Source: Nocardia blacklockiae (lineage in GTDB: Bacteria > Actinomycetota > Actinomycetes > Mycobacteriales > Mycobacteriaceae). From it: DNA of 64,000 nucleotides. Within the stretch, counting starts at the first letter, position 1, and the number at the start of each line of letters is the position of its first letter. The notes beneath the pieces were generated by a model, which saw only the letters and a program-made list of their open reading frames with translations, was not told where the DNA came from and searched no databases. Positions 36,293-44,575 of the stretch are shown here, piece after piece. Made by a program: the position numbers and the translations under genes. The DNA lies in the NCBI RefSeq assembly GCF_015477355.1, contig NZ_JADLRJ010000003.1, forward strand, positions 620,001 through 684,000, in the 5' to 3' direction.

Positions 36293-36784
36293 CTATTTCG
36301 CCGTCTGCCCGGGACCGGTCGGCTCGGTGACCGCTTGCTCGTAGGCGAGCAGGGTCTCGATGACCGTGCGGCGCTGGGCGGGAGTGAGGGGGTCCAGGGC
36401 GGTGCGCCAGGCTTCCGCGCCGCGAGCCAGCCACCCTCTGATCGCCGGGAGCTTGGCCTCGGTAATGCTGATGATCTTGCGACGGCGGTCCGCCTCGTCC
36501 TCGGTGCGCTCCAGCACGTCCGCACGGGCGAGGTCGCTGACCATCAGGCTGACGGTGGTCGGGGCGACCTCGAGGCGGTCGGCGAGTTCGTTCACCGTCA
36601 TCGGCCCGTCGAACAGCAGATACGACAGCAGCGAGAGGTGGCGCGGCGCCAGGGAACGCAGTTCCGCGGGCGGCTGGGTGCGCTTGGCCCGGCCGACCAG
36701 CCGAGGCATGAGCAGCAGCAGCGCGCGCACGGCGTCGTCGGTGTCCGGGCCCGCGTCGTCGCGCGCCGATTTCGCCGTTGACAT
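36293..36784 (-). CDS. MarR family regulator
   Basis: This 163-residue MarR protein has a winged helix (MTVNELADRLEVAPTTVSLMVSDLARADVLERTEDEADRRRKIISIT) with the DxRxRK-type wing. The ATG was chosen with GGAGGTGG just upstream. It diverges from an erythromycin-esterase-like gene and two near-identical dyads lie between them, so it almost certainly controls both. Confidence 0.88.
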   Translation of the reverse strand: MSTAKSARDDAGPDTDDAVRALLLLMPRLVGRAKRTQPPAELRSLAPRHLSLLSYLLFDGPMTVNELADRLEVAPTTVSLMVSDLARADVLERTEDEADRRRKIISITEAKLPAIRGWLARGAEAWRTALDPLTPAQRRTVIETLLAYEQAVTEPTGPGQTAK

Positions 36785-36797
36785 CCGCACCACCTCC

Positions 36798-36840
36798 ATT
36801 TACCTTTGTCATCAAAGGTAAATGCCTTTGACTCCAAAGG
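36798..36840. promoter_or_regulatory. Two MarR operators
   Basis: Site 1 is a perfect dyad with 11-bp arms, ATTTACCTTTG-TCAT-CAAAGGTAAAT (36798-36823). Site 2 has the same core, CCTTTG-ACTC-CAAAGG (36825-36840). Both sit directly upstream of marR and 60-100 bp before the divergent gene. Confidence 0.85.
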
Positions 36841-36898
36841 TACCTGATCGTCCCTCGTGCCCGCGGCACGGTCGTCCGCTCAACTGTAGGAGGGTGTC

Positions 36899-38125
36899 AT
36901 GGCCCACCCGGAATCCGACACTGCCGAGATCGCGGACCGGCTGCGCGCCGCCGCTCAGCCGTTCGACGCACCGGCCGGACCGCCGCCGGACCTGCTGGCC
37001 GCCGCGGTCGATGACGCGGTCGTGGTGGGGCTCGGGACGGCCACCCGGGCCGCGCACGAGATCTCCGTCCTCGCGCACGAGGTACTTCGAGTATTGGTGG
37101 AGCGCAAAGGTTTCCGAGCGCTGGCGCTCTTGGACGACGCGACGGTCGTCGCCGCTCTCGACGAATACGTGCAGGGCGGGGACGGGGACCCGGCGGCGCT
37201 GCTGGCCGACGCCTGGGTGCCGTGGCGCACCGCCGAGACCCGCGCCGTCCTGGACTGGGCGCGTGAGTTCAACCGCGCGCACCCCGATGATCCGCTGCGG
37301 CTGTTCGGCTTGACGCCCGAGGCCGCCCGCCCGGCGCACTATGCGCAGGTGTCGGACTTCGTCGCGCGCACCGCACCCGGACGCCTCGCCGAACTGCACG
37401 CCCACTACGACCCGATCATCACCGCGCACCGGCGCGGCGAGCACATTCAGCGGGCCGACGGCACGCATCCCGGCCGCCCCTTCGCCGAGCATGCCCGGGA
37501 CGCGCTGGCGCTGGTCGACTCACTGCGTGCCCCGGCCGCCGTGCTGGACGCGGCCCGGCTGATCGTGCAATACCACGAGTCGAGCACCGCGGCCGGTGGC
37601 CGGGACTTCGCGGCGGAGGCCGTGGCCGCGGCGGAACGCATCGCCGCCCGGCACGACGCGACGGGGCAGCGGATCGTGTACTGGGAGGGGTTGTCGAATA
37701 CCGTTGTCGCCGAACGGCTCACCGTGGCGGCACTGGCGCAGGAGTTCCCGACCACCGGGTACCTGCTGCGCGAACGCTTCGGCCGCGGGTACCTCTCGGT
37801 GGCGCTCACCTTCCACGAGGGCCGTCTGCGTACCCATCTCGCCGTGCCCGCCCCGGCACGCGACTTCGCCGACGCGGTGCTCGACATTCCCGACTACGAC
37901 GGATACCTGCTCGATTTGCGTTCGCCCACAACGGCTTCGGTCCACCGGTGGCTGCACAACCCCGCCCGATTGCGCCTGATCGTCGGCACCTACCGCCCCG
38001 AGCGCGATGCCGACCACCACATCACGGGCGGTGCGCTCGCCGACTGGTTCGATCTGCTGCTCCGCGTCCGCACCGTCACCCCCACCCGGCCCCTCGATCC
38101 GCCGCCCGAGGCTCGACCGGCTTGA
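36899..38125 (+). CDS. Erythromycin-esterase-like protein without catalytic residues
   Basis: This 408-residue protein has the overall Ere fold, aligning as VVVGLGTATRAAHEISVLAH, ERKGFRALALLDD and AGGRDFAAEAV...IVYWEGLSNT. Active Ere proteins have GEATHG, LALE and WAHNAH at these places. Here the Glu and His of the first motif are Thr47 and Arg50, the next Glu is Leu78, and the later His residues are Gly264 and Asn267. It therefore probably cannot hydrolyse macrolides the usual way and may be a binding or repurposed protein. It is controlled by the divergent MarR, and its stop is four bases from the convergent NYN gene. Confidence 0.7.
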   Translation: MAHPESDTAEIADRLRAAAQPFDAPAGPPPDLLAAAVDDAVVVGLGTATRAAHEISVLAHEVLRVLVERKGFRALALLDDATVVAALDEYVQGGDGDPAALLADAWVPWRTAETRAVLDWAREFNRAHPDDPLRLFGLTPEAARPAHYAQVSDFVARTAPGRLAELHAHYDPIITAHRRGEHIQRADGTHPGRPFAEHARDALALVDSLRAPAAVLDAARLIVQYHESSTAAGGRDFAAEAVAAAERIAARHDATGQRIVYWEGLSNTVVAERLTVAALAQEFPTTGYLLRERFGRGYLSVALTFHEGRLRTHLAVPAPARDFADAVLDIPDYDGYLLDLRSPTTASVHRWLHNPARLRLIVGTYRPERDADHHITGGALADWFDLLLRVRTVTPTRPLDPPPEARPA

Positions 38126-38129
38126 TCCA

Positions 38130-38882
38130 TCACTGCGCGGGCCGGTAGCGGACGTCGCGCACGTAGGTGATCTCCGGCTTGCCCTCGCCGGGGCTGCGGC
38201 CCTCCAGGTCGAACAGCGTTGTCGCCGTGAACAAGTCGCCGAGCTTGCGGTAGCCGTAGGTGCGCGGGTCGAAATCGGGCCGCTGCTTGTTGATGATCGA
38301 CCCCACGCCCGACAGCATCGCCCACCCCGAGTCGTCGGAGGCCGCGTCCACGGCATTGCGCAGCAGATTCATCAGTTTCGAGTCGCCCTTGAGCTGGTTG
38401 GCGGCCGTGCGATGCGGCTTGGCGGGCGCCTCTTCGGCTGTGTCGGTGAGGTTTTCGGTGTAGATGAACTTGTCGCAGGCGGCGACGAACGGCTGCGGCG
38501 TCTTGCGCTGGCCGAAACCGTAGACGGTGAGCCCGGATTCGCGGATGCGACTGGCCAGCCGCGTGAAATCGCTGTCGCTGGAGACGATCACGAACCCGTC
38601 CAGCTTGCCGGTGTAGAGCAGATCCATCGCGTCGATGATCATCGCCGAGTCGGTGGCGTTCTTGCCCGTCGTGTACCCGAACTGCTGGATCGGCTGAATC
38701 GACTGTTCCAGCAGGCGGTCCTTCCAGCCCTTCAGATTCGTGCTCGTCCAGTCGCCGTAGGCCCGCTTCACGTGCGCGGTGCCGTACTTGGCGACCTCCG
38801 CGAGCAGCCCGTCCGCAATGGCCGGCTGCGCGTTGTCCGCATCGATCAATACCGCTAGCCTGATCGAATTCTCGCTGGTCAC
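38130..38882 (-). CDS. NYN-domain RNase with C-terminal LOTUS domain
   Basis: This 250-residue protein has an N-terminal NYN/PIN-like nuclease domain with acidic residues in LAVLIDADNAQ, the block KNATDSAMIIDAMDLLY and VIVSSDSDFTRLASRIRESG. From about residue 175 there is an OST-HTH/LOTUS domain (LMNLLRNAVDAAS...GSIINKQRPDFDPRTYGYRKLGDLF). The pair suggests an RNA-binding endoribonuclease. The GTG has GAAGGG upstream. Substrate RNA unknown. Confidence 0.85.
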   Translation of the reverse strand: MTSENSIRLAVLIDADNAQPAIADGLLAEVAKYGTAHVKRAYGDWTSTNLKGWKDRLLEQSIQPIQQFGYTTGKNATDSAMIIDAMDLLYTGKLDGFVIVSSDSDFTRLASRIRESGLTVYGFGQRKTPQPFVAACDKFIYTENLTDTAEEAPAKPHRTAANQLKGDSKLMNLLRNAVDAASDDSGWAMLSGVGSIINKQRPDFDPRTYGYRKLGDLFTATTLFDLEGRSPGEGKPEITYVRDVRYRPAQ

Positions 38883-38960
38883 GGCGCTACCCTTCGTCGG
38901 TCGGCGGCAATCGACACCACCGTAGCGCGCCGCCGCCACCGCCCGGCGGATCCGGGTGGG

Positions 38961-39581
38961 TCAGCGGAGGAGTTCGCGGGCCAGGGTCTCGGTCCACCAG
39001 CGCTCCACCCGCTCCGGCGACCACCCGCGCTCGACGGTGAGCGTGGTGTAGACGTCGATGTTGCAGAGCGCGGCGAAGACGTCGACCGCCTCCGGTAGGT
39101 CGAGGCCGGCCCGCAGGGTGTGCGCGGGCCACGAGGAGAACACCGCGACGCGCGTCTCGTCGGCCAGCCGCCGCGCCTGCCGATAGACCTCGGCCAGTTC
39201 GGGTTCCGTGCGCCCCGCCTCGCGGATCAGCGCGATGAGATCGCCGGACCGCTCGAACAGCCGCCGGTCGTAGCCCGCCATGGCGCCCAGCTGCGCCCGG
39301 GGATCGGCCGATTCCTCCAGACCGTCGAGCATCCGGGACAGGTCGGCGGACAGGTCCGCCGCCTCCACCAGCGCCCAGACCAGCCCCGGCTTGTTGGTGT
39401 ACGCGGCGTAGACGGTCGGCACCGACACCCCGGCCTCGCGCGCGACGTCGCGCACGCTGGTCGCCGCCCAGCCTCGAGTCACGAACAGCCGCCGCGCGGC
39501 CTCGGCGATGCCGGCTCGCGTGCGGTGGGCCTGCTCCTGGCGGCGCAGCGAGTCGTAGCGCCGCCGTTCCGGTTCCGTCAT
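38961..39581 (-). CDS. TetR family regulator
   Basis: This 206-residue TetR protein has the helix-turn-helix GIAEAARRLFVTRGWAATSVRDVAREAGVSVPTVYAAYTNKPGL. It is divergent from a membrane-protein gene with a perfect AT-rich dyad 22-36 bp before its ATG. The ligand is unknown. Confidence 0.88.
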   Translation of the reverse strand: MTEPERRRYDSLRRQEQAHRTRAGIAEAARRLFVTRGWAATSVRDVAREAGVSVPTVYAAYTNKPGLVWALVEAADLSADLSRMLDGLEESADPRAQLGAMAGYDRRLFERSGDLIALIREAGRTEPELAEVYRQARRLADETRVAVFSSWPAHTLRAGLDLPEAVDVFAALCNIDVYTTLTVERGWSPERVERWWTETLARELLR

Positions 39582-39602
39582 TGCCCTCCTGTTTTCCGGT
39601 GC

Positions 39603-39617
39603 TTATATTCAATATAA
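39603..39617. promoter_or_regulatory. TetR operator, perfect AT dyad
   Basis: TTATATT-C-AATATAA is a 15-nt perfect palindrome in strongly GC-rich surroundings, between the divergent TetR and membrane-protein genes. Confidence 0.75.
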
Positions 39618-39662
39618 CTCGCGTAAACCAATTTGCGCGATGGTTCCGGGAAGGGTGTCCGC

Positions 39663-40313
39663 ATGAGTTACACCGAGTGGGCCGGGCTGGGCGGTCTCGG
39701 CTTCGTGCTGGCGGCGGTGGTCGTGAACGTGCTCTATGTCCGCGGGCGGCTGCCGATGCCGATGGCGGGGCAGCGTCTCGACGTTGTCGTCGAGCGTTTC
39801 GCCACGGTCGGGAGCGCGCTGCGGCGTCCGTCGCTGATCGCGCCGTCGCTGTGGTTGTGCACCACGGTCTTCGCGGCCGGGCTGGTGGGCCGGCTGTGGG
39901 GTGCGGGGACGGCGGCCGCGGTGTGGGCGCTGGTCGGATTCGCCGGCGTGCTCATGCAGAACGTCGCGTTCGCGTGTGTCGAGGCGTTGCGGTTCGGGAT
40001 GGCCGCGGCGGCACAGCACGAGCGCGGCGTCACCGTCGCGCTGTGGGGGTTCAGCAATGTGCTGTTCGGCTACAACCAGATGTTCCTCGCGATCGCGCTG
40101 CTGGGCTTCTCGGCCGCCGGGACGAGCGCGGGGTTCGTCCCGGACTGGCACGCCTGGCTCGGCTATGCCAGCGCCGCACTGCTGTTCGTCGCCGCGTCGG
40201 CCGGTCCGTACAACGTCGAGGGCACCCATCGGATCGCGCTCGCCGGGCTGGTGGGCTGGCTCGGATGGATCGGGTGGATCGTCGTCTACAGCGTGCTGCT
40301 GTTGCGCGCGTGA
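39663..40313 (+). CDS. Hypothetical six-span membrane protein
   Basis: This 216-residue integral membrane protein has about six spans and no recognisable family motif. The conserved-looking stretches are VALWGFSNVLFGYNQMFLAIALLGFS and GPYNVEGTHRIALAGLVGWLGWIGWIVVY. GGAAGGG precedes the ATG. It is the probable target of the divergent TetR regulator. Confidence 0.65.
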   Translation: MSYTEWAGLGGLGFVLAAVVVNVLYVRGRLPMPMAGQRLDVVVERFATVGSALRRPSLIAPSLWLCTTVFAAGLVGRLWGAGTAAAVWALVGFAGVLMQNVAFACVEALRFGMAAAAQHERGVTVALWGFSNVLFGYNQMFLAIALLGFSAAGTSAGFVPDWHAWLGYASAALLFVAASAGPYNVEGTHRIALAGLVGWLGWIGWIVVYSVLLLRA

Positions 40314-40372
40314 GCGGGCGCCGGCGGGATACGCGGTGACCGGACGTGACGGCGTGATGCAGGATGGAAGCC

Positions 40373-41173
40373 GTGATCGGTAACCGCACCCCCACCACCG
40401 CCGCGCCGACCCGCACGATCCGCCCGCCGTCGCCGCACCCGTCGGGCGCCACGCCGCCGAACCTGCCGCTGGAATTCGTGCCCCGGCACGTGGCGCTGGT
40501 GATGGACGGCAACGGGCGCTGGGCGCAGGAGCAGGGCCTGCCGCGCACCGCCGGGCACGAGCGCGGTGAGGCGGTGTTGATGGACACCGTCGAGGGGTGC
40601 ATCGAGATCGGCGTGAAGTGGTTGTCCGCCTACGCCTTCTCGACCGAGAACTGGCGGCGCAGCCCCGACGAGGTCCGCTTCCTGATGGGCTTCAACCGCG
40701 ACGTGATCCGCCGCCGCCGCGACGAGATGCACGAGATGGGCGTCCGGGTGCGCTGGGCCGGGCGGCGACCGCGCCTGTGGCGCAGCGTGATCAAGGAACT
40801 GGAAGTCGCCGAGGAACTCACCAAGGACAACACGGTGATGACCCTCACCATGTGCGTCAACTACGGCGGCCGCGCCGAAATCGCCGACGCCGCAAGGGAA
40901 ATCGGCCGCCGGGTGGCCGCCGGGGAGCTCGACCCGGAGAAGATCACCGAGTCGACCTTCGCGCAGTACCTCGACGAGCCCGACATGCCCGACGTCGACC
41001 TGTTCCTGCGGCCCTCGGGCGAGCTGCGCAGTTCGAACTTCCTGATCTGGCAGTCGGCCTACGCCGAATTCGTCTACCAGCACACGCTTTTCCCGGATTT
41101 CGACCGGCGCAATCTGTGGGAGGCGTGCGTGGAGTACGCGAAGCGGGACCGGCGCTTCGGTGGCGTCAAGTGA
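40373..41173 (+). CDS. uppS: Undecaprenyl/decaprenyl diphosphate synthase (cis-prenyltransferase)
   Basis: This 266-residue cis-prenyltransferase has [34 protein letters not shown] and the end block [25 protein letters not shown]. It makes the long-chain polyprenyl diphosphate lipid carrier for peptidoglycan and arabinogalactan. The N-terminus is a Pro/Thr-rich extension, as in mycobacteria. GTG was chosen behind GGATGGAAG; ATG nine bases upstream is an alternative. Confidence 0.93.
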   Translation: MIGNRTPTTAAPTRTIRPPSPHPSGATPPNLPLEFVPRHVALVMDGNGRWAQEQGLPRTAGHERGEAVLMDTVEGCIEIGVKWLSAYAFSTENWRRSPDEVRFLMGFNRDVIRRRRDEMHEMGVRVRWAGRRPRLWRSVIKELEVAEELTKDNTVMTLTMCVNYGGRAEIADAAREIGRRVAAGELDPEKITESTFAQYLDEPDMPDVDLFLRPSGELRSSNFLIWQSAYAEFVYQHTLFPDFDRRNLWEACVEYAKRDRRFGGVK

Positions 41174-41568
41174 GCGAGGCCGCAGTTGATCTGCAGGCCC
41201 GCGCCGGCGCCTGCCTGGCCGGTTTCGACATCGACGTCCGGGTCGAGGACGGCGGGCTCGGCTTCGAGTACGACGGCGCGCTGTGCTCGCTGCGCGCCGT
41301 GAACCTGGCGCCCGGCCTGGACGTGCTGACCCTCACCTGCCTGCTGGTCTGGGACCGGCCGCTCAAGAGCCAGCTGCACAAGCGGGTCGCCGACCGCAAC
41401 GGTGAGCTGCAGTTCGGCTCGCTCACCGTCAAGGTCCGCGACAAGCTCGCCGACGTGATGCTGCGCTACACCTTCCCGGCCGCCGGACTGGACGACGCCG
41501 CCCTCGCCACCATGCTGCTGCTCGTGCTCGCCGGGGCGGGAGAGGCGCGAAAAGGGTTGGTGCCCTGA
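41170..41568 (+). CDS. Conserved hypothetical protein after uppS
   Basis: This 132-residue soluble protein starts in a GTGA overlap with the uppS stop and is thus translationally coupled. It matches in place and size the mycobacterial Rv2360c. Visible blocks are [32 protein letters not shown] and [20 protein letters not shown], a beta-rich domain resembling YbjN-like folds. Function unknown. Confidence 0.75.
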   Translation: MSEAAVDLQARAGACLAGFDIDVRVEDGGLGFEYDGALCSLRAVNLAPGLDVLTLTCLLVWDRPLKSQLHKRVADRNGELQFGSLTVKVRDKLADVMLRYTFPAAGLDDAALATMLLLVLAGAGEARKGLVP

Positions 41569-41580
41569 GGCTTCGGCCCG

Positions 41581-42195
41581 CTACCCGGAGGTCTCGGCGT
41601 GCCGGTAGCCGGGCAGCAGGAAGTCCAGGCCGCGGCTCATGTCCGCCGGTGTGACATCGCCGAGCATCAGGTGCTGGAGGATGAAGCCGGGCATGAGCCC
41701 CAGCAGCACCTTGGCCACGGCCTCGGTGTCGGCCTCGGGCGGCAGCCAGCCGATCGCGCGCATCCGCTCGGCATAGTCGCGCCAGCGCTCGCGTAAGGCG
41801 CCCATCGCCGAGCGCACGTACTGCGCCGCCGTCTCGTCGGTGAGCGCGAGCGCCCAGGCCTGCGGGGCCAGGCGGACGCGGCCGGTGGTCTCGCCGAGGC
41901 GGATGATCTCGGTGGTCAGCGCGCCGACCAGCGTGCCGGGCGTGGGCAGCGGATCGCGCTGGATGATCTCGTCGAGGATGCCGCGCAGCAGTTGGGTGGC
42001 ATCGGCGGCGAGGGCGGCGATCAGGTCGTCCTTGCTCTTGAAGTAGCGGTACACCGCGCCCGCGGACAGGCCGGACTCGGCGAATACGTCCTGCATCGAG
42101 GTGGCGTGGAAGCCCTTGTTGGCGAAACACGTCTGCGCCGCGTCGAGGATCTGCTGGCGGCGGCGTTCGAGGTGTTCCTCGCTGACTCTGGGCAT
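41581..42195 (-). CDS. TetR family regulator
   Basis: This 204-residue TetR protein has RRQQILDAAQTCFANKGFHATSMQDVFAESGLSAGAVYRYFKSKDDLI. It is divergent from an ABC-2-like membrane protein and has an AT-rich dyad just before its ATG, pointing to control of that gene and itself. Confidence 0.88.
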   Translation of the reverse strand: MPRVSEEHLERRRQQILDAAQTCFANKGFHATSMQDVFAESGLSAGAVYRYFKSKDDLIAALAADATQLLRGILDEIIQRDPLPTPGTLVGALTTEIIRLGETTGRVRLAPQAWALALTDETAAQYVRSAMGALRERWRDYAERMRAIGWLPPEADTEAVAKVLLGLMPGFILQHLMLGDVTPADMSRGLDFLLPGYRHAETSG

Positions 42196-42208
42196 ACGTC
42201 AAAAATAA

Positions 42209-42222
42209 AACGAATATCCGTT
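42209..42222. promoter_or_regulatory. TetR operator candidate
   Basis: AACG-AATATC-CGTT, set in an A/T-rich stretch between the divergent genes, followed directly by a plus-strand TTGACA (42224-42229) that could be a -35 box. Confidence 0.5.
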
Positions 42223-42297
42223 CTTGACAAGGCGGGGCGAGCGATGCGACGGTGGGTGCCATAAAAGAACGATCCTCCGATTTCTTTGGGAGCCGTC

Positions 42298-43254
42298 ATG
42301 AATGCCACGTCGCGCGCCGTCGCGGTGGGTCTCGCCGCCGCGCTGGTGCAGGCCGTCATGCTCATCGCCTTCGCCTGGCCGGCCGCGAATATCGCGCCGC
42401 GCGGTCTGCCGATCGCCGTCTCCGGTCCCGCCGCGAGCATGGTCGCCGGCAAGCTGTCCGAGCATGATCGCGAGGCCTTCGACATCACCACCGTCAGCGA
42501 CGAGGCGGCCGCCCGCACGGCCATCGAGCATCGCGACGCCTACGGGGCCGTGGTGACCGACGGCGGGGCGCCCCGGGTGCTGATCGCCTCGGCCGCGAGT
42601 CCCGCTGTGGCACAACAGCTCACGGCGATCGCACAGCAGTTGTCCGGCGCTCCGGCCGCCGCCGTGCAGGACGTGGTGCGCGGCGATCCCGACGATCCGC
42701 GCGGCACCGGATTCGGCGCGATGGTGCTGCCGCTGGTGATGGCGGGCATCGCGGGCGGGGTGCTGCTGAGTCTGCTGATCCCGGCGGCCGGGGCGGGACT
42801 GGTCGGCCTGGTCACCTTCGGCGTCGCGGGCGGGCTGCTGAGCATGGGGATCGTGCAGGGGTGGATGCAGCTCGTGCCGGGGTCCTATCTCACCCTGGCC
42901 TCGATCGCCGGGCTGGTGTGCGTCGCGGTCGCGGGGACCGTCGCGGGTCTGGCGACGCTGGTGGGGCGGGCCGGTATCGGCGTGGGCGCGCTGCTGATGC
43001 TGCTGATCGGCAACCCGTTCTCGGGCGCCACCTCCGCGCCCGAGCTCCTGCCGCAGCCGTGGGGTGCGATCGGGCAGCTGCTGCCGCCCGGTGCCGCGGC
43101 CACGCTGATCCGCTCGGTCGCCTTCTTCGACGGGCACGGTGCCGCGACGCCCCTGATCGTGCTGCTGTGCTGGGCCGGTGCGGGATTGCTCATGCTGGCG
43201 GTGGGGGCGAACCTGCCCCGGCGGTCCCCGGCTCCGGAGCCGGTTCCGGCGTGA
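42298..43254 (+). CDS. ABC-2/YhgE-like membrane protein
   Basis: This 318-residue protein has one N-terminal span, an extracytoplasmic domain of about 110 residues (residues 35-135, PIAVSGPAAS...AARTAIEHRDAYGAVV...SPAVAQQLTAIAQQL) and five further spans. This layout is that of ABC-2-type permease/YhgE-Pip relatives. No ATPase gene is adjacent. GGGAG precedes the ATG. It is the likely TetR target and may be an efflux component. Confidence 0.7.
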   Translation: MNATSRAVAVGLAAALVQAVMLIAFAWPAANIAPRGLPIAVSGPAASMVAGKLSEHDREAFDITTVSDEAAARTAIEHRDAYGAVVTDGGAPRVLIASAASPAVAQQLTAIAQQLSGAPAAAVQDVVRGDPDDPRGTGFGAMVLPLVMAGIAGGVLLSLLIPAAGAGLVGLVTFGVAGGLLSMGIVQGWMQLVPGSYLTLASIAGLVCVAVAGTVAGLATLVGRAGIGVGALLMLLIGNPFSGATSAPELLPQPWGAIGQLLPPGAAATLIRSVAFFDGHGAATPLIVLLCWAGAGLLMLAVGANLPRRSPAPEPVPA

Positions 43255-43259
43255 GGGCT

Positions 43260-43296
43260 CCTGTCGTCCCGGCGAAAAGCGTGCCGGGACGACAGG
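43260..43296 (+). terminator. Strong hairpin after the ABC-2-like gene
   Basis: A perfect 14-bp stem, CCTGTCGTCCCGGC-N9-GCCGGGACGACAGG, lies five bases past the stop, a clear terminator stem without a T-run. Confidence 0.75.
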
Positions 43297-43358
43297 AAAG
43301 GGGGCGGGCTCGCGGTCGAAAAGACTTGTGGGCTCGTTGGATGGCAAAAGTGGTGTAA

Positions 43359-43390
43359 GGCATGCCCCGGCGGGAGCGTCGGGGCATGCC
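43359..43390. repeat. Perfect 10-bp inverted repeat
   Basis: GGCATGCCCC-N12-GGGGCATGCC sits immediately before the 29-bp tandem repeats. It could be a second terminator facing furB or part of the repeat structure. Confidence 0.6.
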
Positions 43391-43391
43391 T

Positions 43392-43507
43392 GGCTGCAAG
43401 GCAATGTTGTGGGCCTGACCGGCTGCAGGGCAACGTGGTGGGCATGACCGGCTGCAGGGCAATGTTGTGGGCCTGACCCGCTGCGGAGCAATGTCGTGGG
43501 CGTGCCC
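43392..43507. repeat. Four tandem copies of a 29-bp repeat
   Basis: Four back-to-back 29-bp units (starts 43392, 43421, 43450, 43479) follow the pattern GGCTGCAGGGCAATGTTGTG-GGCCTGACC. Units 1 and 3 differ by one base; unit 4 is the most diverged. There are no spacers, so it is a minisatellite and not CRISPR. It lies in the non-coding gap between the ABC-2-like gene and the 3' end of furB. Confidence 0.85.
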
Positions 43508-43564
43508 GCTGTAGGACCGTTCGGGCGTGCCCCCGGGGAGGCGGCATGCCCTTGAGGTGGTGGG

Positions 43565-44008
43565 TCAGACGTGGGCCGGGCGGCCCTCGCGGACCAGGGC
43601 GCATTGGCTGCAGGTGCCGAAAACTTCCATGGTGTGGCTGATTTCGGTGAAGCCGTGCTGGCCGGCGATGGACTCGGCCCAGGCCTCCACGGTGGGGCCC
43701 TCTACCTCCACGGTGCGGCCGCAGTGGCGGCACACCAGATGGTGGTGGTGGCCCTTGGAGCATTGGCGGTAGACCGACTCTCCGGTGTCGGTGCGCAGCA
43801 CGTCCACCTTGCCGGCCTCGGCCAGGGACTGCAGTGTCCGGTAGACGGTGGTCAGACCGATGCCCTCACCGCGGCGGCGCAGTTCGTCGTGTAGCTCCTG
43901 GGCGGAACGGAACTCCTCGATGTCACCCAGCAGCGCGGCGATGGCGCTGCGCTGGCGAGTGCTGCGAACCCCTACGGTCTTCTCGGTTGTGCCCGTGTTC
44001 TCCGGCAC
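43565..44008 (-). CDS. furB: Zinc uptake regulator (FurB/Zur)
   Basis: This 147-residue Fur-family repressor has the recognition helix region [14 protein letters not shown] and [16 protein letters not shown], a His cluster HHHHLVC, and the structural zinc cysteines Cys93/96 and Cys133/136. It represses zinc-uptake genes when zinc is ample. The GTG begins three bases after the arsR/smtB stop, giving the same smtB-furB zinc operon known in mycobacteria. Confidence 0.93.
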   Translation of the reverse strand: MPENTGTTEKTVGVRSTRQRSAIAALLGDIEEFRSAQELHDELRRRGEGIGLTTVYRTLQSLAEAGKVDVLRTDTGESVYRQCSKGHHHHLVCRHCGRTVEVEGPTVEAWAESIAGQHGFTEISHTMEVFGTCSQCALVREGRPAHV

Positions 44009-44011
44009 GAA

Positions 44012-44407
44012 TCACCCTTCCTCGGCGTGTGCGACGGCGTCGACGACGATGCGAGCCAGGTGATCATCGACGAGTTCGTAGATCACCTCGCGCCCGGTGC
44101 GCTCCCCGCGCACCACGCCCGCCGACTTCAAGATGCGCAGATGCTGGCTCACCAGCGGCTGCGTCACGCCCAGGGTATCGACCAGTTCGTGCACGCAGCG
44201 CGGCGACTCGCGAAGCTGCAGCACGATCGCGATGCGCACCGGCGCCGCCAGGGCGCGCAGCAGCTCGCCCGCGTTGTCCAGGATGCCGCGCGGCGGCACC
44301 GCCGGGGCGGAGGGAGCCCGGTACGGGTACGGGTCGTGGGGGATGGGCGTGGGTGCCTCGACGGCGACGCGGCTACGCCGTGCGGGTGCACCACTGTCGG
44401 CGGTCAT
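44012..44407 (-). CDS. smtB: ArsR/SmtB family zinc-sensing repressor
   Basis: This 131-residue protein has a disordered 40-residue N-terminus, then the ArsR winged helix ([50 protein letters not shown]). The last helix carries D-x-H-x10-H-x2-E ([17 protein letters not shown]), the alpha-5 site of zinc sensors. It would release DNA when zinc is high and so switch furB on, coupling the two zinc regulators. Confidence 0.92.
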   Translation of the reverse strand: MTADSGAPARRSRVAVEAPTPIPHDPYPYRAPSAPAVPPRGILDNAGELLRALAAPVRIAIVLQLRESPRCVHELVDTLGVTQPLVSQHLRILKSAGVVRGERTGREVIYELVDDHLARIVVDAVAHAEEG

Positions 44408-44437
44408 CGAACCAACTCCTTATTGGAAACCGATGCC

Positions 44438-44467
44438 ATTATTGGTATGCACAGGTGCGCATGTCAA
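44438..44467 (-). promoter_or_regulatory. Promoter of the smtB-furB operon
   Basis: On the minus strand TTGACA (44467-44462) and AATAAT (44443-44438) are 18 bp apart. The spacer contains the small dyad GCAC-CT-GTGC, a candidate SmtB site. The surrounding 60 bp is markedly A/T-rich. Confidence 0.6.
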
Positions 44468-44575
44468 TCCGGCACCCCGTGGAATGTGCGGATACTGCTT
44501 CGACCGCGCGCGGACGACCCCGATACGCTGGACCGAATCACGGTCCACCCATCATCCAGAGGGAGAGCTCCAGTC

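Noticed and set aside
43392-43507. CRISPR array
   Set aside because: The 29-bp units are back to back with no spacers and no cas genes are near.
44468-44575. T-box riboswitch before glyS
   Set aside because: The leader is short and lacks the conserved T-box sequence or long stems.
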